DNA from: an uncultured Bacillota bacterium
GTDB lineage: Bacteria > Bacillota_I > Bacilli_A > RFN20 > CAG-631
Length of the DNA stretch: 23,669 nucleotides
Assembly: GCA_905197115.1 (NCBI GenBank)
Contig: CAJJXN010000018.1
Location: 1 to 23,669 of the forward strand
Reading direction: 5' to 3'
A program made the translations under genes and the position numbers. Shown here piece after piece: positions 1 to 7,807 of this stretch; within the stretch, counting starts at the first letter, position 1; every line of letters begins with the position of its first letter. Under the pieces are notes generated by a model that saw nothing but the letters and a program-made list of their open reading frames with translations, did no database searches and was not told the origin of the DNA.

Positions 1-36
1 ATATGTATATTTATAAACAAGCAAGTTGATATTTAT

Positions 37-798
37 TCACTTGCGAAACTTCAGTATCTGATGATTTTTATAGTCGATACAAGCAGCCTTGCACTGACGG
101 GCACAAAGTCCGCAGTTCCTGCACTTCCCGGCATCCAGTTCCGGGCGGAACAATGAAAAGCGGGAGAAGAAACCCAATACCGTCCCCACCGGACAAACCA
201 TATTACAATAGGTACGTCCGTTACGCCATGCCAGCACAAACAAGACAACCACCGTAATGACAGCAATCAGGAAAGTAGACAGACTTTTCAACCACACATC
301 CGTTTCATAAAAGGCATAACTGTCTGCCCGTTCTGCCCAATAAGCCAGCAGGTTGTTTCCCCATCCGTATAAAGGAGCCAGCAAATTGGAAACAATCCGT
401 CCGAAAGAGCTGTAAGGAGCCAGTAAAGCTGCTCCGGAACCGATACCGGCCACCAGCATCAACAGGAACAGAGCCAGAAAGCCGTAACGCCATCCTTTCT
501 TTTCCGGAGAATAGGAATAATGATACTTCCTCTTTTTACCCCGTTTACCGAACCATGCAAAGAGATCCTGCATGACGCCCAAAGGACAGATTACCGAACA
601 ATACACCCGTCCGAAGACCAGTGTCAGCACAACCAGTGCTATTACAATCCCCACGTTCAGTGCCAGCACGGCCGGCAAGAACTGAATTTTTGCCATCCAC
701 CCCAGCCAGGCATGAAGTGTTCCTGTAAAATCCAGAAACAGCCCGGTAATACATAGGAAGAAGCAGACAGCCAACGTCAGTCTGATTTTACGCAACAT
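37..798 (-). CDS. NapH/YccM-type 4Fe-4S binding membrane protein, probably 3'-truncated
   Basis: Polytopic membrane protein expected to carry electrons between quinone-linked and periplasmic redox partners; the exact partner cannot be read from sequence. It has several hydrophobic segments (about 7-25, 40-62, 105-128, 173-191), two CxxxCP motifs typical of the NapH/NosR/CcoG group (C67-C71-P and C198-C202-P) and one ferredoxin-type cluster (C226, C229, C232, C236). I start at the ATG at 798 rather than the upstream GTG at 804. From my knowledge of Bacteroides relatives, this family normally continues with a second cysteine cluster and a longer C-terminal region. Here the frame stops six residues after an IDYKNHQ stretch, exactly where base composition turns A/T-rich. 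The tail LKFRK is therefore probably foreign sequence after a junction near position 55-60. Composition and promoter are Bacteroidetes-like. Confidence 0.75.
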   Translation of the reverse strand: MLRKIRLTLAVCFFLCITGLFLDFTGTLHAWLGWMAKIQFLPAVLALNVGIVIALVVLTLVFGRVYCSVICPLGVMQDLFAWFGKRGKKRKYHYSYSPEKKGWRYGFLALFLLMLVAGIGSGAALLAPYSSFGRIVSNLLAPLYGWGNNLLAYWAERADSYAFYETDVWLKSLSTFLIAVITVVVLFVLAWRNGRTYCNMVCPVGTVLGFFSRFSLFRPELDAGKCRNCGLCARQCKAACIDYKNHQILKFRK

Positions 799-843
799 AA
801 CCACTCCGTTATAAAATTCTTGTTATCAAGTCATAGTATACTG

Positions 844-851
844 CAAATGTA
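844..851 (-). promoter_or_regulatory. Bacteroidetes -7 box of the Fe-S protein gene
   Basis: On the minus strand the bases read TACATTTG, a full match to the Bacteroidetes -7 consensus TAnnTTTG. It would start transcription near 837, about 40 bases before the ATG at 798. I see no convincing -33 element. Confidence 0.55.
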
Positions 852-907
852 TGGATAAAAAAGCAATATACCGACATCTAAATGAAGGAAAAGATGAAAA
901 AACTCCG

Positions 908-915
908 TACCTTTG
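908..915 (+). promoter_or_regulatory. Bacteroidetes -7 box of menA
   Basis: TACCTTTG matches TAnnTTTG. It lies inside the longest possible menA frame (from 851), which argues that translation really starts downstream at the ATG at 947, giving a leader of roughly 27 bases. Confidence 0.55.
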
Positions 916-946
916 TGGACTTTTTAATACAATAATCACGGAAAGT

Positions 947-1840
947 ATGAACAATTCGATAAAACCCAATTCCTTTCAGGCATGGCTGCTGGCCATGCGT
1001 CCCAAGACACTGACCGGAGCCGCAATTCCGGTTCTGCTAGGCTGCGCACTGGCTTATATCTTCGGAAAATTCCAGCCTGTTCCGGCCTTGCTTTGCTTCC
1101 TGTTTGCCTTTCTGATGCAGACGGATGCCAATTTCATCAACGACTTGTACGACTATCTGAAGGGAACTGACCGGGAAGACCGCCTGGGACCGGAACGTGC
1201 CTGTGCGCAAGGCTGGATCACACCTGCCGGAATGAAACGGGGCATTGCAGTCACCACGCTACTGGCCTGCTGCGTCGGTCTGGGTTTATTAAGCTACGGA
1301 GGATGGGAAATGATTCCCGTAGGTCTGGCCTGTGTCGTATTCGCCTTTCTCTATACGGCCGGTCCTTATCCGCTGGCCTATCACGGATGGGGAGATGTAC
1401 TGGTGCTCATTTTCTTCGGCTTTGTTCCCGTAGGATGTACCTTCTACGTCATGGCTCACAGCTGGAACACGGCAGTCTTTGTGGTTTCTCTTGCCTGCGG
1501 ACTCATTATTGACACCTTGCTGATGGTCAACAACTTCCGCGACCGGGAGCAGGATGCAGTCAGCGGAAAGCGAACACTCGTGGTCCGCTTCGGGGCACGC
1601 ACGGGGCTGCTGCTGTATTTTCTGCTTGGAATGGCCGCATGCTGGCTCTGCTTCTACTTTATCTGGCTGGGAAAAATTTATGCGGTCCTGCTTCCCCAGC
1701 TCTATCTGATACCCCATATTCTGACAACACAGAAAATGGCACGTATCGGAAAGGGAAAAGCCCTGAACCGCATTCTGGGAGAGACCTCACGCAACATGCT
1801 GCTTTTCGGTCTGCTCCTTGCTCTGGGACTGATTCTCTGA
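947..1840 (+). CDS. menA: 1,4-dihydroxy-2-naphthoate polyprenyltransferase
   Basis: Membrane prenyltransferase of menaquinone synthesis that attaches the polyprenyl tail to 1,4-dihydroxy-2-naphthoate. With the start at 947 it has 297 residues, normal for MenA, begins near the family's usual LxxMRPKTL segment, and has about eight or nine membrane helices. The two Mg-diphosphate binding motifs of the UbiA superfamily are visible: N65-D66-x-x-D69 with the following GTDRED, and N195-N196-F-R-D199-x-x-x-D203. The frame is open from 851, but a promoter-like box at 908-915 sits in that extension and the extra 32 residues do not resemble MenA. The gene is divergent from the Fe-S protein and convergent with ispF, 14 bases away. 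Balanced base composition and Bacteroides-like codon use place it on the Bacteroidetes side of the junction. Confidence 0.9.
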   Translation: MNNSIKPNSFQAWLLAMRPKTLTGAAIPVLLGCALAYIFGKFQPVPALLCFLFAFLMQTDANFINDLYDYLKGTDREDRLGPERACAQGWITPAGMKRGIAVTTLLACCVGLGLLSYGGWEMIPVGLACVVFAFLYTAGPYPLAYHGWGDVLVLIFFGFVPVGCTFYVMAHSWNTAVFVVSLACGLIIDTLLMVNNFRDREQDAVSGKRTLVVRFGARTGLLLYFLLGMAACWLCFYFIWLGKIYAVLLPQLYLIPHILTTQKMARIGKGKALNRILGETSRNMLLFGLLLALGLIL

Positions 1841-1854
1841 ACTCCTCCGGCAGA

Positions 1855-2331
1855 TCAGTCTTTTTCAATCAATACCGTGGCGTATGCTGAGATTCCTTCC
1901 TCCCGTCCGGTGAAACCCAGCTTCTCGGTAGTGGTTGCCTTGATGGAAACATCGTCCGCCTCCACTCCCATTACGTGAGCCAGTACTTCCTGCATTTCCG
2001 GAATACGGGCCTTCAGCTTGGGACGTTCGGCACAGACCGTCGCATCAATATTGCCTACCCGCCAGCCTTTTTCCGCAATCAGATCGACAGTACGGGCCAG
2101 CAGAATCTTGCTGTCAATATTCTTGAACTCGCCTGCCGTATCGGGGAAATGATAACCGATATCACGCATATTCGCAGCTCCCAGCAGGGCATCACAAATG
2201 GCATGGATCAGGACATCTGCATCTGAATGACCTAAAAGACCTAAAGGTGAAGGAATGTTGACGCCACCTAAAATCAGTTTACGATTAGTAACTAAACGAT
2301 GAATATCTGTTGACTTTCCAATACGATACAT
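1855..2331 (-). CDS. ispF: 2-C-methyl-D-erythritol 2,4-cyclodiphosphate synthase (chimeric frame)
   Basis: IspF makes the cyclic diphosphate intermediate of the MEP isoprenoid pathway as a soluble metal-dependent trimer. The 158-residue frame is full length, with metal ligands D9, H11 and H43, the GHSDAD stretch at 34-39 and the ATTTEKLGFTGR motif near the C-terminus. Residues 1-39 are encoded by A/T-rich DNA and have the STDIHRL start common in low-GC Bacillota. From residue 40 the DNA is G/C-richer and the protein (ICDALLGAANMRDIGYHFPD) is as in Bacteroides. The switch falls within about 2212-2232. The upstream neighbour is the low-GC nicotinate phosphoribosyltransferase, whose TAG stop lies in the ribosome site (TAGGAAAAGAAAATG). 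The whole frame is unlikely to exist as such in either organism. Confidence 0.9.
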   Translation of the reverse strand: MYRIGKSTDIHRLVTNRKLILGGVNIPSPLGLLGHSDADVLIHAICDALLGAANMRDIGYHFPDTAGEFKNIDSKILLARTVDLIAEKGWRVGNIDATVCAERPKLKARIPEMQEVLAHVMGVEADDVSIKATTTEKLGFTGREEGISAYATVLIEKD

Positions 2332-2340
2332 TTTCTTTTC

Positions 2341-3444
2341 CTACTTTTCTACAATGGGATAAGGAACTTTTTTTAAACGTTCACTAAACATTTCATGACG
2401 TCCTACTTTTGCCATATTAACGCCATCTATTTTGACACAATCTCCTGTAAATGAAGTAGTTACTTTTAAAAGGCTGCTTCCAACACCATAAAAATCGACT
2501 GGTGCATTTCCATCAGAGAACATTTTACATTTTTCTTCATCAAATCCACTAGAAACAACAATTTTAACGTGTTGATGACCATGTTCATCTAAAGCTTTGC
2601 GCAAAGCCTTAACTAAAGTAACATTGACACCATTTTTTTCAATTGTTGGATCCGTAATATTTTCTCTTTCAAAATATTTATCAACAAGTGCTTTTGAAGT
2701 ATCAATACGCACACCATATAATTCGTCTTTAAAATAATCTGCGACTTTTAAAGAATCCGTAATGACATCATTATTTGAATCAACTAATACAATTAAATTG
2801 TCTTGATTAAATTTTTCATGAAAAGCTTTGGCTGCTTCTAATAAATTCATTTTAAACATTACAATTAAAGCATGTGGCATGGTACCCATTCCTTTATAGC
2901 CAATCCATTCTCCCATAGCATCTGTGCAAAATGAACGAATTCCTCCAATATAAGCGGCATAACCATCGCCTGGATGATTTCTTGGATCATCATCGCGATC
3001 ACCAAAAAAGATTACTTTTGCGCCTTTTGCTGCCTCAATAATTCTTTTACAATTAGATGCAACGGAAGTTCTTCTTGCTAATATTCCATCAATTGGTCCT
3101 TCTAAAAAACCAAAGTCCTGATATCGACCGGTAATTTTTAAAACAGGTTCAAGGGGTTCAATTAAATCTCCATCATTTAAAGCTTCAATACGTAAATCTT
3201 GAGGATTTTTTGCAAAAGTATGAATCAAAGCAATTGCTTCATCAATACCGCATAAAACAGAATGTCTTCGTTGGAAAAATTGAACTGTGACTGTATTATC
3301 TGGATGATATTCTCTTATGATTTCTTCTGTTTTTAAAAAATAAGCTGCGCTAAAATAGCCATCTTTATAACGCTCATCCAAATGAAATGTTTTATTCGTT
3401 AATCTTTGGATTTTACCTTGTTGTTTTAAAGTAAATTCTAACAT
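2341..3444 (-). CDS. pncB: nicotinate phosphoribosyltransferase
   Basis: Enzyme of NAD salvage that converts nicotinate and PRPP to nicotinate mononucleotide. The 367-residue protein is of the shorter archaeal/Bacillota type. Visible landmarks are an N-terminal substrate region with TNKTFHLDERYKDGYFSAAY, the GTMPHALI segment holding the phosphorylatable histidine of the family, the DSNND metal/substrate segment and a glycine-rich phosphate loop (YGVGSSL) near the C-terminus. The frame extends to a GTG at 3453, but that GTG lies inside the strong site AGAGGTGAG; the ATG at 3444 has proper spacing and is preferred. First gene of the low-GC side, followed nine bases later by ispF. A clean TATAAT lies at 3484-3489 upstream. 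Confidence 0.92.
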   Translation of the reverse strand: MLEFTLKQQGKIQRLTNKTFHLDERYKDGYFSAAYFLKTEEIIREYHPDNTVTVQFFQRRHSVLCGIDEAIALIHTFAKNPQDLRIEALNDGDLIEPLEPVLKITGRYQDFGFLEGPIDGILARRTSVASNCKRIIEAAKGAKVIFFGDRDDDPRNHPGDGYAAYIGGIRSFCTDAMGEWIGYKGMGTMPHALIVMFKMNLLEAAKAFHEKFNQDNLIVLVDSNNDVITDSLKVADYFKDELYGVRIDTSKALVDKYFERENITDPTIEKNGVNVTLVKALRKALDEHGHQHVKIVVSSGFDEEKCKMFSDGNAPVDFYGVGSSLLKVTTSFTGDCVKIDGVNMAKVGRHEMFSERLKKVPYPIVEK

Positions 3445-3459
3445 ATATCTCACCTCTGA

Positions 3460-3489
3460 ATAAAATTTATTTTATCCTTTAACATTATA
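3460..3489 (-). promoter_or_regulatory. -10 box and palindrome upstream of pncB
   Basis: On the minus strand TATAAT lies at 3489-3484; the -35 region is weak. Between it and the ribosome site is a perfect inverted repeat ATAAAAT-AA-ATTTTAT (3460-3475), overlapping the expected transcription start. It could be an operator, or simply chance in A/T-rich DNA. Confidence 0.4.
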
Positions 3490-3523
3490 AACTATTTTAT
3501 TTAAAAAGAATATAAAAATTAAA

Positions 3524-5788
3524 CTATTTCTTTTTATAAAAAAGAAAAATAAACAATATTAGTCCGAATATAACAACTAGAATCCAACAAAGAAACATAA
3601 AAAAAGAAGTAAAAGAAATAAACGTACATTTAAATAAATTTAAAAGTATGAAAAAGCTCAATGTTAGAAGGGCAAACGAAGATAATAAACTTTTAATAAG
3701 AATTAAAAGAATTTCTATAACACTTATTTTTACAACGTTATATGAATTAACACCAAGATGGTAAAAAGCAATTCGATTTTTCTTTTTTTTATAAAAATTA
3801 GTATGAAAGAGAAATGAAGCACTTAATATGGATAAAACAAGTACAATAGAAGAATAATAAAAAGTATTTTGATAAAGATAATCCATGGTGGGTATGTATA
3901 AAAAAGATAAATAAGGAGCATGACAAGAAAGATGTGAAGTGGAATTAATAAAATGAGAATTTGTATTTAAAAAAAGAATTCCATTATAAATTTGAATGTT
4001 TAAATAAGAATAAAGGTTTTGTAAGAAAGTAGAGTTTCCATAAAGGATGTCTTGATTTTTTTCATGCGTGATAATATTTTTTACAATAAAGGATTGGGTT
4101 TTGTTCTCAAAAGTAATAGAAAGTAATTGATTGGGCATTATTTTTAAAGAATTTGCTAATTTTTGAGAAATGATAATTTCGTTTTTTTCTAATAAATCGG
4201 ATGTATAATTAAATTGAATAGGACTTGTAATTTTTAATACATTTTGTAAAGAACTTAATTCTTTAATCGTTAATAAAAAGATCAGTCCAGTAGAAGAATC
4301 AATGTATATATTTTGATTATCTGCTAAGATATAATCTTTAATTTTATCTTTGTTTTTATCGAATAATTCAATAAAATGAGAATAAAGTAAACGAGGCTGC
4401 AAAGATTTTTTATAATAAATAAAAAAGTTATCTAAATTAAATTCATAATATAAATACTGAGGATGATGGATTAATTCAAGAAAAATTTCTTTGGCATTTT
4501 TACTATAAAGAAAGGTGTCTTTTTTTAAAGATAACTTTAAACTAGTTAAAATGGCATCTAAATATTTTAAACGATTGCTATATAAAAGATATTCATTTTC
4601 TTCATTAAAATCGATGTATAAGACATCTATTTTTATGGTTTGATAATTGCTTAGTTCTATAAATACTTCTTTGTTCCATTGTGAATGAATACGATTTTTT
4701 ACATTAATGGGTAAACTAATAATTACTTCATCACTTGAAGTAATTTGATTATTTAAAATAAAACTAGGAGAGACAAAACTAAAATTATCGACAAAAAGAC
4801 GTTTTATTTGGCTTTTTATAATAGTTACTTGTTCATTTTGAACTTTTTCGTATTGTATATACTCATAGGAACTTGGGAAACTTAAATCTTCCAAGTTTGC
4901 AAAAGAAGAGTTTTTTGGTCTAACAACGATGGAATTTTTATTTGTAAAATGATCGAATTGTGAGGATATTGAAAAATGAATAAATCCTTTTATTAAATAT
5001 CCTATTCCTAGTCCTATGATTCCTATAATGATAAGATAACTACATAATTTTAATAATATCTTTTGATTAAAAAATGCTTGTTTGTAAAGTGATATACATT
5101 TTTTAAAGCAAAAAGAAGATTGATTTAGTTCATGAGTTTTTTCAAAACATGGTAAAGTCGAAATATCTTTTTGATTTAAGTCGATTAATGAATCACAATA
5201 GGACAGGGTATGAAGTTTATCATGACTACTGATTATGATAATGGTTTCTTTCTTTATTTTTTGTAATTGATTAAAAAATATTTTTATCATTTCTACGTCT
5301 AATTGACTGGTTGGCTCATCACATAACAATATTTCTGGTTTTTTTAATAAAGCACGAATAATGCTTACTCTTTGTTTTTCTCCACCTGATAATAATTTAA
5401 CTGGTTGATTAACTAAATCTTTTAATTTAAATGCTGAAATTAATTCTAAAAAATAAGATTCATACTTTGTATATTCTCTATCCAATATAGAAAAAGCTAA
5501 GAAACAATTTTCTTTTATAGTTAATTCATCAATAAGAGAAAACTCTTGACTAATATAACTGACTTTAGAAAGAGAATAGTCGAGTATTTCATGAATATTT
5601 TTGTTTTTATAAGTAATTTTCCCTTGATAATTTGTATCAATGCTAGCTATCATTTTGAGTAAAGTCGTTTTTCCTTTTCCTGTTTCACCAACAATTCCAT
5701 ATACATGATTTTGATTAAACTGAAAAGAAAAATTATTAAAAATTAAATTATGATTGAAAGATTTAAAAAGATTATTTACATTTAGCAT
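3524..5788 (-). CDS. ABC transporter, ATPase fused to FtsX/MacB-like permease
   Basis: A 754-residue fusion. Residues 1-210 form a complete ABC ATPase: Walker A GETGKGKTT (34-42), Q81, signature LSGGEKQR (133-140), Walker B ILLCDE (153-158), a D-loop SQLD and switch H189. A membrane helix follows (about 247-268), then some 370 residues probably outside the cell, then three helices at the C-terminus. That is the 4-helix topology of MacB/FtsX permeases; the stretch RIAFYHLGVNS resembles the FtsX loop IxxLxALGA. Members of this type do not import; they export peptides, lipids or lipoproteins or act by mechanotransmission. The start overlaps the upstream permease by seven bases, so the three genes are one transcript. 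No terminator is clear downstream. Very rich in Lys, Asn, Phe, Tyr and Ile. Substrate unknown. Confidence 0.8.
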   Translation of the reverse strand: MLNVNNLFKSFNHNLIFNNFSFQFNQNHVYGIVGETGKGKTTLLKMIASIDTNYQGKITYKNKNIHEILDYSLSKVSYISQEFSLIDELTIKENCFLAFSILDREYTKYESYFLELISAFKLKDLVNQPVKLLSGGEKQRVSIIRALLKKPEILLCDEPTSQLDVEMIKIFFNQLQKIKKETIIIISSHDKLHTLSYCDSLIDLNQKDISTLPCFEKTHELNQSSFCFKKCISLYKQAFFNQKILLKLCSYLIIIGIIGLGIGYLIKGFIHFSISSQFDHFTNKNSIVVRPKNSSFANLEDLSFPSSYEYIQYEKVQNEQVTIIKSQIKRLFVDNFSFVSPSFILNNQITSSDEVIISLPINVKNRIHSQWNKEVFIELSNYQTIKIDVLYIDFNEENEYLLYSNRLKYLDAILTSLKLSLKKDTFLYSKNAKEIFLELIHHPQYLYYEFNLDNFFIYYKKSLQPRLLYSHFIELFDKNKDKIKDYILADNQNIYIDSSTGLIFLLTIKELSSLQNVLKITSPIQFNYTSDLLEKNEIIISQKLANSLKIMPNQLLSITFENKTQSFIVKNIITHEKNQDILYGNSTFLQNLYSYLNIQIYNGILFLNTNSHFINSTSHLSCHAPYLSFLYIPTMDYLYQNTFYYSSIVLVLSILSASFLFHTNFYKKKKNRIAFYHLGVNSYNVVKISVIEILLILIKSLLSSFALLTLSFFILLNLFKCTFISFTSFFMFLCWILVVIFGLILFIFLFYKKK

Positions 5789-6888
5789 ATTGTTTCATCC
5801 CTTAAAAAACGTATTAAATCTTTATGTTTAAATTTATATATGGATAAAAAGATTAAAATAAAATATAAAAGTAACATCAAAACTAAAATGTTGAGTGAGA
5901 GTAATATATTGATATTTTTTTTCTTGATTATAATAATAATAAATAACATAATTAAAACAAAAATAGCATGAAAATAAAAAGAAAAAAAACATTCAAAATG
6001 ACTGGCTCCCATTTGCAAATAAATGGCTATTTTTTTATAATTTTTATAAAGTAAAACTTTAAAATATAAAATAAAAGCGAATAAAGAACAAAGAATACAA
6101 AAAAATAAAAAATAAAAAGTAATTTTATTACAAGATATAAAAAGCAAGTAGTTGACATAAAAATCAAGAAAAGCATCTGAAATATAATAAGGGCTTGTAG
6201 CGTTAAAATGATGGGAAAAAGGGTTATTTGTAAATAAACAATGATTTTGATTTTCTTTATAATAAATTAAAAAATCTTGATTTAAAAAATAAATTTTATC
6301 ATTTGATTGATTATTTAAAATGATTTCTGAATATAAATCTTGTTGAATTAAAATATCTTTAAAAAAAGTATAATTATAATAGATACATGGTTTCGTAAAT
6401 AAGGCTTTTTCATTTACGATTTTAATGTTTTGACAATTAAATTCAAATGAAATATTGTCATAGTTAAATTGAAATAAGAGTTGATGATTAAATGACTGAA
6501 TTTCATTTCTTTTAAGAAAAAAATAATTGATAACAATATTATCATTTGATTGTATGGGTTTAAAATAAAACTCGGATATATAATGATTTTGATAAAATAC
6601 TTGAAGATGCTTGGTAAAATTATCTAAAGAATCGACGGTTTCATTTAAAAAACCATCTAACTTTTCATAATTTTTGATAGTAAGTACATTTCTATCATAA
6701 TATTGATTGCTATTTTTTTGAATAATTGATATATAAGTGGATTTAAAAGATAAACTTTTATATAAAATCCCGTAATTCATTACGGATAAGACAAAAAGTA
6801 AAATTAAAGTGATTGGATGATTTAAACAATGTTTCAATTCATGTGAAATGATATTGTATTGGTGTTGTCTATCTTTAGCTAGCTTCAT
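5782..6888 (-). CDS. FtsX-like ABC permease subunit
   Basis: A 368-residue membrane protein with one helix near 24-44, a long non-membrane stretch (about 45-240) rich in Asn, Tyr and Phe, then three helices (about 243-275, 296-320, 325-350). After the second helix KIAIYLQMGAS resembles the conserved cytoplasmic loop of FtsX/MacB permeases. It has no ATPase domain and lies between two ATPase-containing proteins, overlapping the first by 14 bases and the second by seven. It probably pairs with the 213-residue ATPase, while the downstream fusion supplies the other half of a heterodimer. Ribosome site AGAGG precedes the ATG. The coding DNA is extremely A/T-rich. I cannot assign a substrate. Confidence 0.7.
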   Translation of the reverse strand: MKLAKDRQHQYNIISHELKHCLNHPITLILLFVLSVMNYGILYKSLSFKSTYISIIQKNSNQYYDRNVLTIKNYEKLDGFLNETVDSLDNFTKHLQVFYQNHYISEFYFKPIQSNDNIVINYFFLKRNEIQSFNHQLLFQFNYDNISFEFNCQNIKIVNEKALFTKPCIYYNYTFFKDILIQQDLYSEIILNNQSNDKIYFLNQDFLIYYKENQNHCLFTNNPFSHHFNATSPYYISDAFLDFYVNYLLFISCNKITFYFLFFCILCSLFAFILYFKVLLYKNYKKIAIYLQMGASHFECFFSFYFHAIFVLIMLFIIIIIKKKNINILLSLNILVLMLLLYFILIFLSIYKFKHKDLIRFLRDETIC

Positions 6889-7516
6889 TTAAAACCTCTT
6901 TTAATTTGCCGTTGTGCAATAAATATACTTTTTGAACATAAGGTTTAATGAGATGAAGTTGATGTGTAATGATTAGAATGGTTTTATCTTTTAATAAAGA
7001 AAATAAGAAATCTAATACTTCTTTGGCTGTAGCTTCATCTAAAGCATTGGTTATTTCATCTAATAAATAAATGTGGCAAGATTTTAAACAAGCGCGAAGA
7101 ATGGCTACTTTTTGCTTTTGTCCTCCAGATAAGGTATAAACTTTTCGCTTTTTTAAATCGTCGAGATGATGTTTTTTTAAAATAGAGTCTATTTCTTTTT
7201 TATTAAAAAACAATTCTAAATTTTCGTATACCGTTTTATTTTCAAAGAGTAATAGATTTTGTGGAAGAGTATGAATAATATGTTTTTTATAAATATGTTT
7301 TTCATGTGTAGAATAGTGAAAAATATTTTTATTTTGATAAAAAATTGTTCCTGAATTAGGCTTTAATTGTAAAGATAAAATTTGAAAAAAAGTTGTTTTA
7401 CCACTACCAGAAGAACCTATTATAGCCATTTTTTCTTTATCTTGAATGTGAAGATGAATATTAGCCAAGACTTTTTTGTCTTCAAATTGCATAGTTAGAT
7501 TAGATATTTGAAGCAT
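6875..7516 (-). CDS. ABC transporter ATP-binding protein (LolD/MacB type)
   Basis: A 213-residue stand-alone ATPase with every catalytic motif: Walker A GSSGSGKTT (34-42), Q-loop Q86, signature LSGGQKQK (129-136), Walker B IYLLDE (149-154), D-loop NALD and switch H185. Its size and motif spacing fit the LolD/MacB/FtsE group that energises FtsX-like permeases. It is first of a three-gene overlapping operon and has the ribosome site AGGTGATC. The gap to the preceding operon contains a terminator (7576-7599), so a separate promoter is expected in 7517-7575, although none with good boxes stands out. No precursor peptide, two-component system or immunity gene is next to it. Confidence 0.85.
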   Translation of the reverse strand: MLQISNLTMQFEDKKVLANIHLHIQDKEKMAIIGSSGSGKTTFFQILSLQLKPNSGTIFYQNKNIFHYSTHEKHIYKKHIIHTLPQNLLLFENKTVYENLELFFNKKEIDSILKKHHLDDLKKRKVYTLSGGQKQKVAILRACLKSCHIYLLDEITNALDEATAKEVLDFLFSLLKDKTILIITHQLHLIKPYVQKVYLLHNGKLKEVLNEAS

Positions 7517-7575
7517 ATGATCACCTATTTATATGATAGTAAAAAAAAATAAAGAAATCTTTTAAAAATAAAAAA

Positions 7576-7599
7576 AACTTATAGTCAAAACTATAAGTT
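7576..7599 (-). terminator. Rho-independent terminator of the secA-prfB-yitT-folD-DUF951 operon
   Basis: Minus-strand hairpin with a perfect 10-bp stem (AACTTATAGT / ACTATAAGTT), 4-base loop and a run of T. The TAG stop of the DUF951 gene lies within the first arm. Confidence 0.85.
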
Positions 7600-7806
7600 A
7601 GAATTCGATTCTTCTAATGTTAAATTTTTTTTCAAACTTTTTTCAAAATTAGCGCGTGATAACATGATTACATTTCCACAACTCATGCATCTTATTTTGA
7701 TATCTGCACCCATGCGAATGATTTGCCATTTATTTCCTCTATTTGCACACGGATGTGCCTTTTTCATCATGACATAGTCATTTAATTGATATGGTATTTT
7801 ATTCAT
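7591..7806 (-). CDS. DUF951 family protein
   Basis: A 71-residue soluble protein of the DUF951 family, common and conserved in Bacillota but without an assigned reaction. Typical features are the basic core around residues 12-32 (KKAHPCANRGNKW, R-M-G-A-D-I-K-I-R) and the cysteines C20, C40 and C43 (C-x-x-C), suggesting a small nucleic-acid or metal-binding fold; that role is inference. It is last in the secA operon, one base after the folD stop, and probably depends on translational coupling because only a weak AAAAAGGG site precedes it. The terminator hairpin begins at its stop codon. Confidence 0.85.
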   Translation of the reverse strand: MNKIPYQLNDYVMMKKAHPCANRGNKWQIIRMGADIKIRCMSCGNVIMLSRANFEKSLKKNLTLEESNSNL

Positions 7807-7807
7807 T

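Noticed and set aside
851..946. A 32-residue N-terminal extension of MenA.
   Set aside because: It contains a TAnnTTTG promoter box and has no MenA-like sequence; the ATG at 947 gives the normal protein.
1289..1717. A 142-residue minus-strand open frame inside menA.
   Set aside because: It is a shadow of the menA codon pattern on the opposite strand, with no ribosome site and no recognisable domain.
3454..3523. A terminator or small peptide gene after the ABC fusion gene.
   Set aside because: No hairpin with a T run and no small open frame with a ribosome site is visible there; only the pncB promoter region is.
3524..7516. Loss of function or frameshifts in the homopolymer-rich ABC genes.
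   Set aside because: All three frames are complete, overlap in a regular way and keep all ATPase motifs.
7517..7590. A precursor peptide for the ABC system.
   Set aside because: The gap holds only the upstream operon's terminator and the ribosome site of the ATPase gene.
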